This document shows positions 32,771-44,165 of a stretch of 64,000 bases of DNA, piece after piece (within the stretch, counting starts at the first letter, position 1; each line of letters opens with the position of its first letter). Both the position numbers and the translations under genes were made by a program. The stretch is taken from contig CM077160.1 of NCBI GenBank assembly GCA_039583875.1, positions 114,409,314 to 114,473,313 of the forward strand, given 5' to 3'. The notes below the pieces were generated by a model, which was not told the DNA's origin, ran no database searches, and worked only from the letters and a program-made list of their open reading frames with translations. This DNA is from Platanthera guangdongensis. Its lineage: Eukaryota > Streptophyta > Magnoliopsida > Asparagales > Orchidaceae.

Positions 32771-34081
32771 TATACCTTGGATGATAATCCAAGGTATGAC
32801 AAAACTCCTACTAAAGAAGTAGTATGTTTTAGCTGCTGGAAACCTGGACACTTTATCTCAAAGTGTCCAGAGAATCAGAAGAAAGAGAGAAGAAGAGAGG
32901 ACTCCAGAAGACAACAAAGCAGCAGACCTTCTTCCAGCAAATACAAAAAGAAGGAGAAGGGATTTGTAGCTGAAATATGGAGTGACACTGAAGATGAATC
33001 CACATCTTCCAGTACCAGTGAAGAGGAAGAAGAGGCAAGGGCCAAGGAAGTCTGCCTCATGGCCATCAATGCCTCCAGCAGTCAATCAGATCATGAAGAA
33101 GAATCTGACAATGAAGGAACTTCAGAATTAGAAGCTGATCAGGTACTTTTAACTTTTGATTATAGTTCTGATAGTTTCAAATTTGAATTTAAAATGATGT
33201 GCATTGACTTAATAAACTCAGAAAAAGAAATCAAAACACTTAGGGAAAGTCTAGCTAATTAAGAAAATCTGATGTCTGAAAACACTAAGCTAAAGGGTGA
33301 ACTAACACTAGCTAATGAACAAATCATGTCTTTTAAAAATAGAGCTATGTAAGGCTAAACAACTTGAGGAATCTCTCAATGGGTGAAGTCTTAAGCTGAT
33401 GGACATCACAAACACAGTTAATGCCAGACTGAATGATAAATTAGGCTTGGGTGCATCATCAAGTTTACCCCCCCCATAATTAAGAAGAACATATTATCAA
33501 CCCCAATTTGATTTGTTTCTGCTAAGGGTAAAGAAGTAATAAAAAATAAACAAACCACAGAAGAAATGCCCAACTCAAAAGTTCAAAATAACAGAAACCA
33601 AAAAATTGTAAATAAAAACAAAGTTCAACAGATTTCGTCGAACTCAAGGTCGACGAAATATGGCTAGATCGACGAACTCCGATCGACGATCTAAGAATGC
33701 AAATATTAGTTATAATAATTCGTCTTACTATAATCGACGAACTATGTATGGTTCGTCAAGCAGAGATCTACGAACTTGGGGCATAGAAAATGAATATGTT
33801 CATTCTTTGAGCAGTGATCGACGATCTCATCCCACTTCATCGAACTCTGGTCGACGAACTTACAACTATTCGTCGACCCCAGTCAGACTTAATAAAAATT
33901 ATAACTATAACAACAACTGTAATAGAACTAGGAAACCTTTTAATCCACTTGCTCATTGGATAATTCCTCCTAGAAGACATCACCCCTTAGGCTACAAATC
34001 ACAACCTGAATTTTTTGTGATATCAATTTTTTCTTATCAGCAAACAAAGGACCCAAGGTAACCTGGGTCAAGAATAACTAA
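32771..34081 (+). pseudogene. element C gag, C-terminal remnant
   Basis: Begins PRYDKTPTKEVV as in F. The zinc knuckle CFSCWKPGHFISKC (about 32826-32868) has all four ligands. It is followed by basic and acidic stretches, a coiled-coil part ending at a TAA in 33260-33262, and a Ser/Asn/Arg-rich tail encoded by the TCGTCGA repeats (33627-33880). The tail then reads toward TWVKNN and the gag stop 34079-34081. Several stops and frameshifts lie between 33262 and 34061. The N-terminal capsid half is deleted. Confidence 0.82.
33627..33880. repeat. TCGTCGA inverted-repeat array inside gag (C)
   Basis: About six units of the type TTCGTCGAAC...GATCGACGAA (arms TTCGTCGA and TCGACGAA, spacers about 5-8 bp) lie within the gag tail, where they encode Ser-Ser-Asn-Ser...Arg-Arg peptides. 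F has the same array at 59819-60065. Confidence 0.85.
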
Positions 34082-34102
34082 TTATTTTCATTGCAGGTAA
34101 AG
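34079..34102 (+). promoter_or_regulatory. gag-pol junction: stop plus candidate splice donor (C)
   Basis: TAA 34079-34081, 15 nt, then TTGCAG|GTAAAG with GT at 34097. The pol frame is continuous with the gag end. Confidence 0.5.
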
Positions 34103-37100
34103 AGCTGTCCAGCTATTAATCAACTATAGTATCTGGATAGTGGATGCTCCAAACATATGCCTGACAATAAGGACAACATAAACAACTATAAGTCTAAGCT
34201 GGGACCAAAGGTGATCTTTGGTGATTCAAAGTGTGGCCAGTCTGAAGGCTTTGGAGAAGAAAAGATTGGAGCAGTCACTTTCTAGAAGCTGACATATGTA
34301 AGTGGACTCAAGCATAACCTCATCTCCATAAGTCAACTATGTGATGATGGTTATCAGGTACATTTTAACCCAAGCTCCTGTATTATTTCTAATAAACAAA
34401 ACCAAACTATTTTAATTAGAAATAGACAAGGTAATATATATGTTGTTAATTTTCATTCTGCAACTTCAGACATTTGCTTATTTAATATAGTTTGCAATCA
34501 AAATGACCTTTGACATAAAAGACTAGGACATTTTAACATGAAAAACATTGCTAGGCTATCTAAAGACAACCTTGTGAGAGATTTGCCTTCTGGTCCCTAC
34601 AAGAAGGAAGGCCTCTACAGGGCTTGTCAACTAGGCAAGCAAACTAAATATAGTTTTAAATTAGTTAATAAAAGTGATTCACCTAGCATATTGTACTTGC
34701 TATACATGGACCTTTTTGGACCTATTGCTGTACAAAGCCTAGGAGGGAAATCTTATACCCTAATCATTGTAGATGACTTCTCAAGATTAACTTGGGTATT
34801 CTTTTTAAGAGCAAAGTCAGATACATTCAAGGTTCTTACAGATTTTCTCAGGACCATATAGATTGAGTACTCTACTCATGTTGCATTGATCAGAAGTGAT
34901 CATGGTACAGAGTTTGAGTCTCTTCTTATGCATGAGTTCTATGAGAAGGAAGGTATCAGGCATTGCTTCTTAGCTCCTAGAACTCCTCAACAAAATGGGG
35001 TAGTTGAAAGGAAGAATAGAACCTTAATTGAAGCTGCAGGCACATTACTTGCAGATGCCTACATGCCCCTATTCTTTTGGGCAGAGGTTATAAGCACAAC
35101 AAACTATGTACTGAATAGAAGTTTGATACATAAACTTAAGAATAAGACTCCCTATGAATTGCTTAAAGGGAGAAATTTAAAATAACCTATTTTAAAGTAT
35201 TTGGTTGCATATACTATATACATAATAATAACAAGAAATATATTAGAAAGTTTGAAGCTAAGGTTGAAGAGGGAATTTTTCTAGGATATTACCAAGTCAA
35301 CAAAGCTTATAGGGTATTAATAAATCTTCTTTAAAAATTGAAGAATCTATACATGTAACGTTTGATGAAGCTAACATGTCTTGCAAGGAGAAAGAAATTT
35401 CTACCAATAACACTTTGCAAGTACCTCACTTGTGTCGGAAATTGCGTGAGTTAAACCTTCCACAAGCGGTTATATCACCTCCTCCTCCACAAGCTTATGA
35501 AGTCAGTGAAGAAGAACCTTTGAAAGAAGTTGAACATCATTTAACAGCAAACATTATACCCCAAAAGGAAGTAATTCCAAATGCTATTGCTGAACCAACT
35601 CCACCCACTAACCTTGTCATACTAAGGGATCACCCTAGATCTCAAGTGATTGGAGACATGTCAGTAGGTGTACAGATAAGGCATCAACTCAAACAATATT
35701 TGATGCATGCCTGTTTTCTCTCTCAAGTTGAGCCTCAATCCATAAAAGATGCTGAGCAAGATCCCCACTAGATCACTGCAATGCAAGAGGAACTCAATCA
35801 ATTTGAGAGATATAGAGTTTGGGATTTAGTTCCAAGACCCAAAGACTACCCAGTTATTGGAACTAAATGGGTATATAGAAACAAGCTAGATGCCTAAGGT
35901 GTAATTGTAAGCAACAAGGCTAGGCTTGTTGCTCAAGGTTATAGGCAAGAAGAAGGGATAGACTATGGCCAAACTTTTGCACCAGTTGCAAGGTTAGAAG
36001 CAATCAGAATCTTCCTTGCTTATGCTGCCTACAAGAAGTTCAAAGTCTATCAGATGGATGTCAAGAGTGTCTTTCTGAATGGAGTACTTAAAGAAGAGGT
36101 TTATGTGGAACAACCTCCAGGTTTTATCTCTCCAACCCATCCTTCATATGTCTTTAGATTGCATAAAGCTCTTTATGGTTTAAAGCAAGCTCCAAGAGCT
36201 TGGTATGAGACCTTAGCTAGCTTTTTGATAGAGCATAAATTCACTAGAGGCATTGTAGATAAAATATTATTCACTAGGCACCATAAAGATCAAACTTTGT
36301 TGGATGACATTATATTTGGGTCTACAGATTCAAAACTTTGCAAGAGGTTCTCAGACCTCATGCATTCAAAGTTTGAAATGAGTAGCATGGGTGAGCTCTC
36401 CTACTTCCTTGGTCTCCAAGTGAAGTAGCTACCTGATGGCATCTTCATATCCCAGGCTAAGTATTCTAAAGAGCTTATCAAAAAGTTTGGGATGGCTGAT
36501 GCCTCAGCAAAAAAAACACCCATGGCTAGTAATGCTGTAATAGACTCTGATGAACATGGCAAATCTGTTGATTAGAAATTATATAGGGGCATTGTTGGGT
36601 CCCTACTATACCTTACAACAAGTAGACCTGGCATAATGTTTGCCACATGTCTTTGTGCTAGATTCCAGGTGAACCCTAAAGAATCTCACCTAATTTTCCT
36701 AAAAATGATTTTGATATATATAAAGAGTTGTCCTGGTCTAGGACTCTGGTATCCTACAAAGTTAGAATTTGAGTTAATTGGATACTCAGATGCTGACTTT
36801 GCTGGATGCAGAGTAGATAGAAAAAGTAACTCAGGAACATGCCAGTTCCTTGGTTTGAAATTAGTGTCTTGGTTCTACAATAAACAGTCATCTGTGTCTA
36901 CATCAACTATTGAAGCAGAATATATAGCAGCAGACAGTTGTTATTCCCAGATGCTGTGGATTCAAAACCAACTCCTGGACTATAGGTTCAACTTAAATAA
37001 TTCAACTCTCTTATGTGATAAGACAAGTGCTATATCCATAGCACAAAATCCAGTCCATCACAGTAGGACTAAGCATATAGACATTAAACATCATTTCATT

Positions 37101-37250
37101 AGAGAGTGTGTAGACAAAAACAAATTTAAGTTTGTCTATATCTACACTGATTTACAAAGAGAAGACATTTTCACCAAACCCCTAGATGAAAGAAATCACT
37201 TGTTCTTTATAAATCAACTTGGAATGATAAATGGAGAAGCTTTAATTTAA
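34082..37250 (+). pseudogene. element C pol (PR-INT-RT-RNase H)
   Basis: Protease YLDSGCSKHM follows a TAG near 34130. Integrase spans about 34510-35190 with VDDFSRL, RSDHGTEF and VERKNRT. RT (about 35770-36430) has [17 protein letters not shown] and [11 protein letters not shown], but the catalytic YVDD has lost its first half: compared with F an in-frame 15-nt deletion near 36300 removes VQIYV and leaves DDIIFGS. RNase H (36636-37250) is intact to TKPLDERNHLFFINQLGM. Other in-frame stops include 35769, near 35896, 36426 and near 36573, and there are frameshifts before and after integrase. Confidence 0.9.
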
Positions 37251-37260
37251 TTTATGTCTG

Positions 37261-37520
37261 TGCTCGACGAATTTTTCACATTTCGTCGAACGGAGTTCGA
37301 CGAATAGAGAAAAGTTGTAGAGATATTCGTCGAACGGAGGTCAACGAACTCTCTCTGTGTGAAGCAATTTTTGTCGAGCGGAGATCGATGAATTTGTTTT
37401 AGAGAACTTTCGTCGAATGAAGCTCGATGAAATATCTTCACTTCTTCTGATAGAGATCGATGAAATATTTTGACTATCAAATATTTCGTCGACCTCAGAT
37501 CGAAGAATTCTTTTATTTTC
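37261..37520. repeat. TCGTCGA inverted-repeat array in the pol-ORF3 spacer (C)
   Basis: About six units; the clearest is TTCGTCGAACGGAGTTCGACGAA near 37282, with others decayed by single changes. Arms of eight bases face each other across a 7-bp spacer. Confidence 0.9.
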
Positions 37521-37611
37521 CGTGGAACGGAGCCTGTCGATTCATATTCTGAAAAATCTTATATCTAGGTTTTTCTTCGACCTCTGTCCCGCACTTTCAG
37601 TTCCATTGCAC

Positions 37612-37646
37612 TTGATCTCTTGTTTTTTGTTGCAGGAGAACTAATG
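37612..37646 (+). promoter_or_regulatory. candidate 3' splice acceptor before ORF3 (C)
   Basis: A pyrimidine-rich tract (TCTCTTGTTTTTTG) leads to TTGCAG (ending 37635). The ORF3 ATG is 37644-37646, exactly 8 nt downstream. F has the same arrangement with the same 8-nt spacing. Confidence 0.5.
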
Positions 37647-38521
37647 GCGATTCCTGCAGGCAGTCTTCCAGCAATGAAGTTTGATACCGGATTTGATGTG
37701 GATTTTGAGTCATTTCAACACCCGGATCCTATCTTCCTGAACATTTTGAAACTTCTTGAAGATCAGCAGTTGAAAAATCTGATGACCACCAGAATCAAGA
37801 TAGCCGGTGCAGAGATTAGGTAATGGGTCTACACTTCCTCCACTGCAGATGAGAATACCATGACAGACACAATATTAGGTAATGCAGTCTCTCTTACTCC
37901 AGCCATCCTGACTGAGATTTTAGGTTATCTAATGGTGAAGCAGAGTTGGAAATTAATAATGAGGAATTTGATGAAATGTTAAATAAAATGGGTTATTCTG
38001 GAGAAACCCACAATAAGCTGCTAAAGAAACATCTATTTGCTGAGTATAAGTTTCTAGCAGATGTGGTAGGCAAGGTGTTGCTGGGTAAGCACACAACCCA
38101 TTATTACATCACCAGACATCAATTCCTGGTGATGTGTGCTGTGGTGAATAAGAAGCCTGTGAACTGGGCTCAGATTATGTTTGAGTTGATCAAGAAAAAG
38201 AACACCAAAAAGGAGGTGTGTTTTGGAAGAATTCTAGATATCTTCCTTCAGGAAAAGTCTACTGAATCCCTGGTCACAACGACCATATTCATTAATTCCT
38301 CCAAGAGGCAAACTTGTGCCCTCTTTGGAAGGTGGGAGAGGAACATCACCAAGCCATCCAAGGCTTCTTCCTCTTCCTCCAGGCCTTCTGAGAGTACAAG
38401 GGCTGCTCTAGCCACTCCCCACCCTGCTGATGATGCTCCATATTCTCTTCCACAAACTCCAGCCATCCTCAGATGGTACACCAACTCCTCTCCCATCCTC
38501 AAATGGTACACCAACTCCCCT
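37644..38521 (+). pseudogene. element C third ORF, first part (interrupted by D)
   Basis: ATG 37644, start MAIPAGSLPAMKF shared with F. TAA at 37821-37823 and a shift near 37940 break the frame. YKFLADVVGKVLLGK (about 38045-38090) and FGRILDIFLQE (about 38222) correspond to the conserved N-terminal domain of the third ORFs in A, B and D. It then enters a Ser/Pro-rich linker with a repeated GATGGTACACCAACTCC unit (38472, variant 38501) and is cut at 38521 by element D. Confidence 0.78.
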
Positions 38522-40623
38522 TGTTGGGTACATTGGAAAATATGCACCATATTTGGATAAGCCTCAACTAACTCAATGATATTCATCAAGGTGTATTTGA
38601 TGTTGTGTTGAGTTTAAATTTACAGGTTAAGAAAATGGAGAAATAGTTTCCAAGTATAAGTGTAGACACTTGAGAAGCATTGTGTCGACACATGGGAAAG
38701 GCTGTGTCGACACAAGGAGCTAGATTCTGTCGACACCTAGAATTTGTGTCGACACACTGAGAATCTGTCGACAACGGCTGTGTCGACACAAGGAGGCAGA
38801 TTGTGTCGACACCCAGAATTATGTCGACACATAGAAGGCTTCGTCGATAATAACTGTGTCGACACCCAGAATTGTGTCGACACATAAAAGGCTTAGTCGA
38901 CAACAACTGTGTCAACACACATGACTTGTGTAGACACACAGAAGGTTCTGTAGACAACAACTGTGTCGACACACAGGACTTGTGTCGACACACAGAAGTC
39001 TCAGTCAACAGCAACTGTGTCGACACACAGGACTTGTGTCGACACACACCAGAATCTTTGTTGAAGGCAACTTTGTCAAGACAAGGAGTGATTGTATCGA
39101 CACACAGGATTTGTGTCGACACATTTTGTAGAAGTCGTGTCAAGAAGTGAAAGTGAAGCTGTGTCGACATCTTCAAGACTTATGTCGACACATGGACTAT
39201 ATGTGTCGACACATGGACTATATGTGTCGACACATGTGAAGTATTCACTCGATAGTCTCTGCTGCTGAGTCAAAGTCCAATGAAGGTTGAAGTATTACAA
39301 CTGGAGACTTAACAGCTGTCATAACTGACATTACTGTCACATCTGTCAGAGGTGTCAGAAGACCGTTTGGAACCAGAATAGCCGGTAACCAAGGATGAAG
39401 CCTATATATAGATATGCTCTCTCAAAATCTTAGTAGATCTGCGTATCGGGAAAAAGATAAAATGTGGAAGGAAGAGAGAGGGGTCATCATCCAGAAATCT
39501 CCAGAGAGGGCAGATCTTGAAGAATCTGTAAGAAGAAGTCAGAATCACATCTGATTAAGAAGGAGTTGGATTGAGGATCATCTCAAACTTCAAGAAAGGG
39601 CAGATTCTGAATAATCTGCAAGAAGAATTCAGATTAATTTTTGAATAAGAAGGAAGCTGATTAAATATCAACTCCAATAAGAGAAGGCAGATCCTGAACA
39701 GTCTGCTAGAAGAATTCAGATCAATATTGAAGAAGAATTCAGATTAATTTTTGAATAAGAAGGAAGCTGATTGAAGATTAACTCCAACACCAAGAAGATC
39801 AACCTTACTTTGTTCAGATTCAAGAAGCTTTGAAGAAAGCTAAGACGGGTTGATCCTTAAGTAATCAGTTCTATTAAGAACTGATCAAGAAGCCTTCAAC
39901 CAATTCTCTCTCCATCTGGTTGGAGATATTATTGTTTTTCATCATCAATTTCTATAGGATCTGTAATAGATCTGAGTTGTAAGCCTAAATTATAAATGCT
40001 GAGGTAGGGCTGAGTGCCTGAGGTTAGAGATTAAGTTCTCTGAGTTGTAAACCTGGGAGCAGGCTGAGGTAGAGCTTAATTGCCTGAGTTGTATGAGTGT
40101 GGACTCACTCTGAGGTAGGGGAATCACTTCCCTGAGTTGTAGGCCTGTGAAAGAGGCTGAGGTAGGGCTTTTGGCTGAGTTGTAGGAGTGATGTTTCACT
40201 CTGAGTTATAGGCCTGTGAAAGAGGCTGAGGTAGGGCTTGTGCCCGAGTTGTAGGAGTGTGGATTCACTATGAGTTGTAGGAACCATTCTTGGTTTCTGA
40301 GCTATAAGATCTGCGGATCTGAGAAGGAAGAAGGAAGTTAGGTCGAATCTAGTATACTGCTAGATAGGCGAAGGGGGAAAGTGGATGTACCCATCACTTG
40401 GGGAACCACTATAAATCTGGTGTGCAATCTGTGATTTGATGTGTGTCTTCAGAATTGCTGTGCTGATTAAAACTGTATTGCTGTGCTGAGAATTATGCTG
40501 TGCTGAAATAACTGCTGAATAGATTGCTTAATTAGATTGATCTATCTGCCTAAGTAAGAAAAAAGAATTAAACCTATTCACCCCCCTCTAGGTGTTTATG
40601 ACATCTTGAAAACAATTCTTTCA
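38522..40623 (+). repeat. element D 5' LTR
   Basis: 2102 bp, from TGTTGGGTACATTGG to ACAATTCTTTCA. It contains the GTGTCGACAC array (38661-39237), a TATA box (39403-39410), degenerate GAGTTGTAGG and GAGGTAGGG repeats (about 39970-40290), the conserved block (40381-40415) and CACCCCCCTCTAGG before the end. Confidence 0.94.
38661..39237. repeat. palindrome array, word GTGTCGACAC (element D 5' LTR)
   Basis: About twenty GTGTCGACAC units or one-base variants (GTGTAGACAC, GTCGACAA). The word is that of B, but the spacers and unit order differ. The near-complete ORFs here are by-products of the repeats. Confidence 0.93.
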
Positions 40624-40625
40624 AG

Positions 40626-40641
40626 TTGTATTAGAGCCAGG
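40626..40641 (+). promoter_or_regulatory. primer binding site, tRNA-iMet type (element D)
   Basis: TTGTATTAGAGCCAGG differs at two positions from TGGTATCAGAGCCAGG and lies 2 bp after the LTR. Confidence 0.8.
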
Positions 40642-40703
40642 TTACTCATGAAATAGACTTAACAGTCTGAGTAGATCGAGAAGGCAGATATCTATTAGGC
40701 AAA

Positions 40704-42878
40704 ATGGGTTCCATTGGGAATCACAAGGAGTTTGGATCCATGAAGTTACCTATATGCAAGAAAGAAATTTTTGGCATAAGGAAAGAAAGAGTTAGATTGT
40801 TTATGGAAGCTTCAGATCCAAGAATCTACATGACAGTCAAAGAAGGGCCATTCATCCCAATGAATGTCTCAGTTTTGATGCAAATCTCAGGACACCAAAG
40901 GAGTATTCTGAAATGACAAAGGATGAGATCATCTTAGCTACTATGGATAAGAGAGCACATAATATAATAGTCAGTACAATAGATGACTCAACATTCCAAA
41001 ATCTGATTCACTGTAAAACCTCCAAGGAGATGTGGGACACCTTGATTGTCTACATGGAGGGATCTGAAGAAGTGAGAGAGGACAAAAAGTCTATGCTAAA
41101 TCAGGAATATGAAAGTTTTAGACAATCTAAAACTGACAGCATAACTGAATGTTACAAAAAGTTTTTCAGAATAGTTAATGAATTGGTGTCATATGGAAGA
41201 GTTTTCAGTATATATGAGCTAAATGATAAGTTTTTGAGATCATTAACTAAAGACTGGGACACCAAGAATTGTGCCATCAGGGAAGTGGCCAGACTTGCAG
41301 AAATCTCTCCTCCTACTCTATTTGGCAAATTGCTATCATATGAAATGTAGCTTATGGCAAGAAAGGAGGAGGAGAAAAGTAATGAGTCAGAATTCAGAGA
41401 GAAGTCAGTGGCCTTCAGGACTGAATCCATAAGAAAGGACATGAGGATGTCTCCATCTCCTCCTAGGAAAGCTGCAGAAGTAATTTTAGGAAGTTCTGAC
41501 AATGACTCATCAGATAGCCCAAATTATGATGAAGAATTTGCTGCATTCACAAGGCAGTTTAAAAGATTCCTAAAGAAAAAATAGTGGAGATCTAAGTCAT
41601 CCTACTCACAGTCCAAGGATGATTATTATCAGAAAAGGAAATCATCAAGAAAGGATAGGTATGGCACTAAACCTAGTAAATTATCTCCTACTAAGATTGT
41701 TTGCTATTATTGCAACAGGCCAGGACATGTAGTTGCTGACTGTACTGAGAAAAGAAAGGAATCAAAAGAAAAGAAGAAGCAGTAAAATAAGGGCGAGAAG
41801 GAGAAATCCTTGGTTGCAAAGAAGGAGAAAAGCTGGACAGATTCCTCTTCATCAGATTCTGAAGCTGAGGCATATATTGGTCTTTTTATAACTGAAGAGG
41901 ATTCAGAAGAGACTGAGTTCTTGAAATTTCTGGACTCAATAAATGGGACTGAAGATCATCAGTGCAAAGGGCTGATGGCCATGACTGATGAAGATCAGTG
42001 CCAGGATCAGCCTGGTCCTAGTAAGGTAAACAATCCTTCAACAGTTTCTGATTACTATACTGGATCAGAATCAGAAGCATCTGCATCAAGAGATGTGGAT
42101 GGATATGAATCTGAAGGTTATGTTCATCAACTCATTGATGAATATGGTGATTTGTTGAAGGCACTTAAGAGAAGCAGAAACCTGGTTAAGAATCAGGCTA
42201 AGTAAATTGCTGCACTTAAGTTGGCTGCATTTGATTCAGAAAAACTGCTGGATCAGAAGATGAATGAGATTGCCAAGCTGAAAAATATAATATTTATTCA
42301 GATGGGTACAATCACATTCAAGAATGATCAAATCAAAAGTCTGGAAGTCAGATTTCAGAAAGAGAAGGATCTAGTGGTTAAATTCTCTAAGCCAAAGTCA
42401 GTCTTACCTTTAATTGATGATTTCATTCCTCAAAAGGGTAAGACAGGATTAGGTTTTAAGGGAAATACTAGGGCAGCTAATTCCAAAGGAAAAAAGCAAA
42501 GCCCTAGTTAAGCCACTTGCCTTCAAACCCCCCATTGCCTTCAAAAAAGTGCAACAACTACTAATAGATATGATCATGACATCATACATGGTCATGGTAA
42601 GCCTAATATTATAAATGACAAGGGTGTAGCTCCAGTACTCAAGAAAAGAACCACTGTACCTACAGTGTTAAAAACAGCTGACAGCAATGCTGTTAAAATT
42701 GTACCTAAAAAGAGCTATAATAGATATGAGTGTGCATTATGCCAAAGATTGCTGACACAATACCAGTGTCAGGAGTAATGCCAGCTTACCTGTGAGGAAG
42801 GATGCTGGTAAGAATATTAAGTTTCAGACTAACCAGAATCTAGAACCCAATAAACATTGGGGTTTTAAGGTAAGGTAA
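40704..42878 (+). pseudogene. element D gag
   Basis: ATG 40704, homologous to B gag throughout (ERVRLFMEASDPRIYMT, EMWDTLIVYMEGSEEVRED). The zinc knuckle CYYCNRPGHVVADC (about 41700-41745) is intact; the second knuckle region near 42730 is degenerate (ECALCQ, then frame lost). Breaks include a frameshift near 40900, stops 41348-41350, 41582-41584 and one near 41785, TAA 42203-42205, and a stop near 42510. The gag end is TAA 42876-42878. Confidence 0.85.
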
Positions 42879-42899
42879 TTTTATTTGATGCAGGTGAGT
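42876..42899 (+). promoter_or_regulatory. gag-pol junction: stop plus candidate splice donor (D)
   Basis: TAA 42876-42878, 15 nt, then ATGCAG|GTGAGT, a full donor consensus (GT at 42894). Confidence 0.55.
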
Positions 42900-43886
42900 C
42901 CAAGTGGCCATACCCCAATATGGTACTTGGACAATGGTTGTTCCAGGTACATGACTGGAATAAGAAGGATGTTGAAGGACTAGACTCCCATAGAGAATGG
43001 ACCCAAAGTGATCTTTAGTGGATCAGAAAAAGGGGATCATCAAGGGTCTAAAAGAAAAGTAGGACAAGCTTACCATTAATAAAGACCAACCTGCAAGGCA
43101 GGATGAAGAAATTGATGGTTGCTGTCCAGGGGGAGTACAAGGCCACAAGATGCTGATGAAGACAATGATGCACAACATGATGGGGAGAATGGAGAAGTTC
43201 AAACTGTAGATGGATTGCCTCCAGTAATAAAACATCTAAAGGATCTTCCAGCACACCAAATCATTGGTGATGCAAGACATGGTGTTCAAACCATAAGCTA
43301 GAACATGAACACAGTACTTTGTTCATGCTTCTTGTCTCAATTAGAACTCAAGAGATTTGAAGAAACAATACAGAACTCAAACTGAATTGATGCAATGTAG
43401 AAGAAGCTGAATCAATTCAGGAGATGTAAAGTATGGATGCAGACTTTGCAGGATGCAAAGAAGATTGAAAGAGCACCACTAGAACATGTCAGTTTCTAGG
43501 TGGTAGATTGGTGTCATGGAGCAGTAAAAAGCAAACAAGTGTGGCAATTTCCACTACTGAGTCTGAATATGTTGCTGCAGGCAGCTGTTGTGCTCAACTT
43601 TTAGGGATTCAACATCAACTTGAAGACTATGGTCTCAAGGTAAGTAGAACTCCACTATTTTGTGATTGTACAAGTGTTATTTCTATTTGCTAAAAATCCT
43701 GTATCACATAGCAGAACAAAGCATATAGAAATTAGATTTCACTTCATTAGAGAACATGCTGAAAAAGAAGATATTTGTTTGGAATTTGTCACCAAAAATA
43801 ATCAAGTTGCTGATATGTTTACTAAACCACTAGATGAAACTAAATTCAATTATTTCAAAATTGAATTAGGCATGTTAAACCTATAG
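42879..43886 (+). pseudogene. element D pol, reduced to protease, linker and RNase H
   Basis: Protease WYLDNGCSRYMTG (DSG changed to DNG) runs to about 43060. The sequence then jumps to the acidic linker before RT (PAHQIIGDARHGVQT, about 43250), so nearly all of integrase is missing. A second jump near 43437 goes from the RT start (about NQFRRCKVW) to the RNase H motif ADFAGCKED, so the RT core is missing. RNase H continues to TKPLDETKFNYFKIELGM and a stop at 43886, with a frameshift near 43670. Relative to B about 2 kb of pol is lost. Confidence 0.9.
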
Positions 43887-43916
43887 TAAATCAGTAAATC
43901 TAACTAAGTAATTCTA

Positions 43917-44163
43917 TGTAGACACAAAAGGAAATCTGTGTCGACATATAGTAGTTGGTGTCGACACATAAGGAAAGTTGTGTCGACACAACAAAATAGT
44001 GGTGAGATAGTGGTGTTGACACTTAGAGTTTGGTGTCGACACATAGAAGTTCTGTCATTTAAATAGTGGTGTCGACACATACAGTTGGTGTCGACACATA
44101 GTATAGTAAGACTCTATCGATACTTAAGTAGTTTGTGTCGACACAATCTCAACAGTGTCAACA
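43917..44163. repeat. GTGTCGACAC array in the pol-ORF3 spacer (D)
   Basis: About ten units or variants between RNase H and ORF3, the same word as in the D LTR. The 5' end of ORF3 has been lost next to the array. Confidence 0.88.
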
Positions 44164-44165
44164 CA

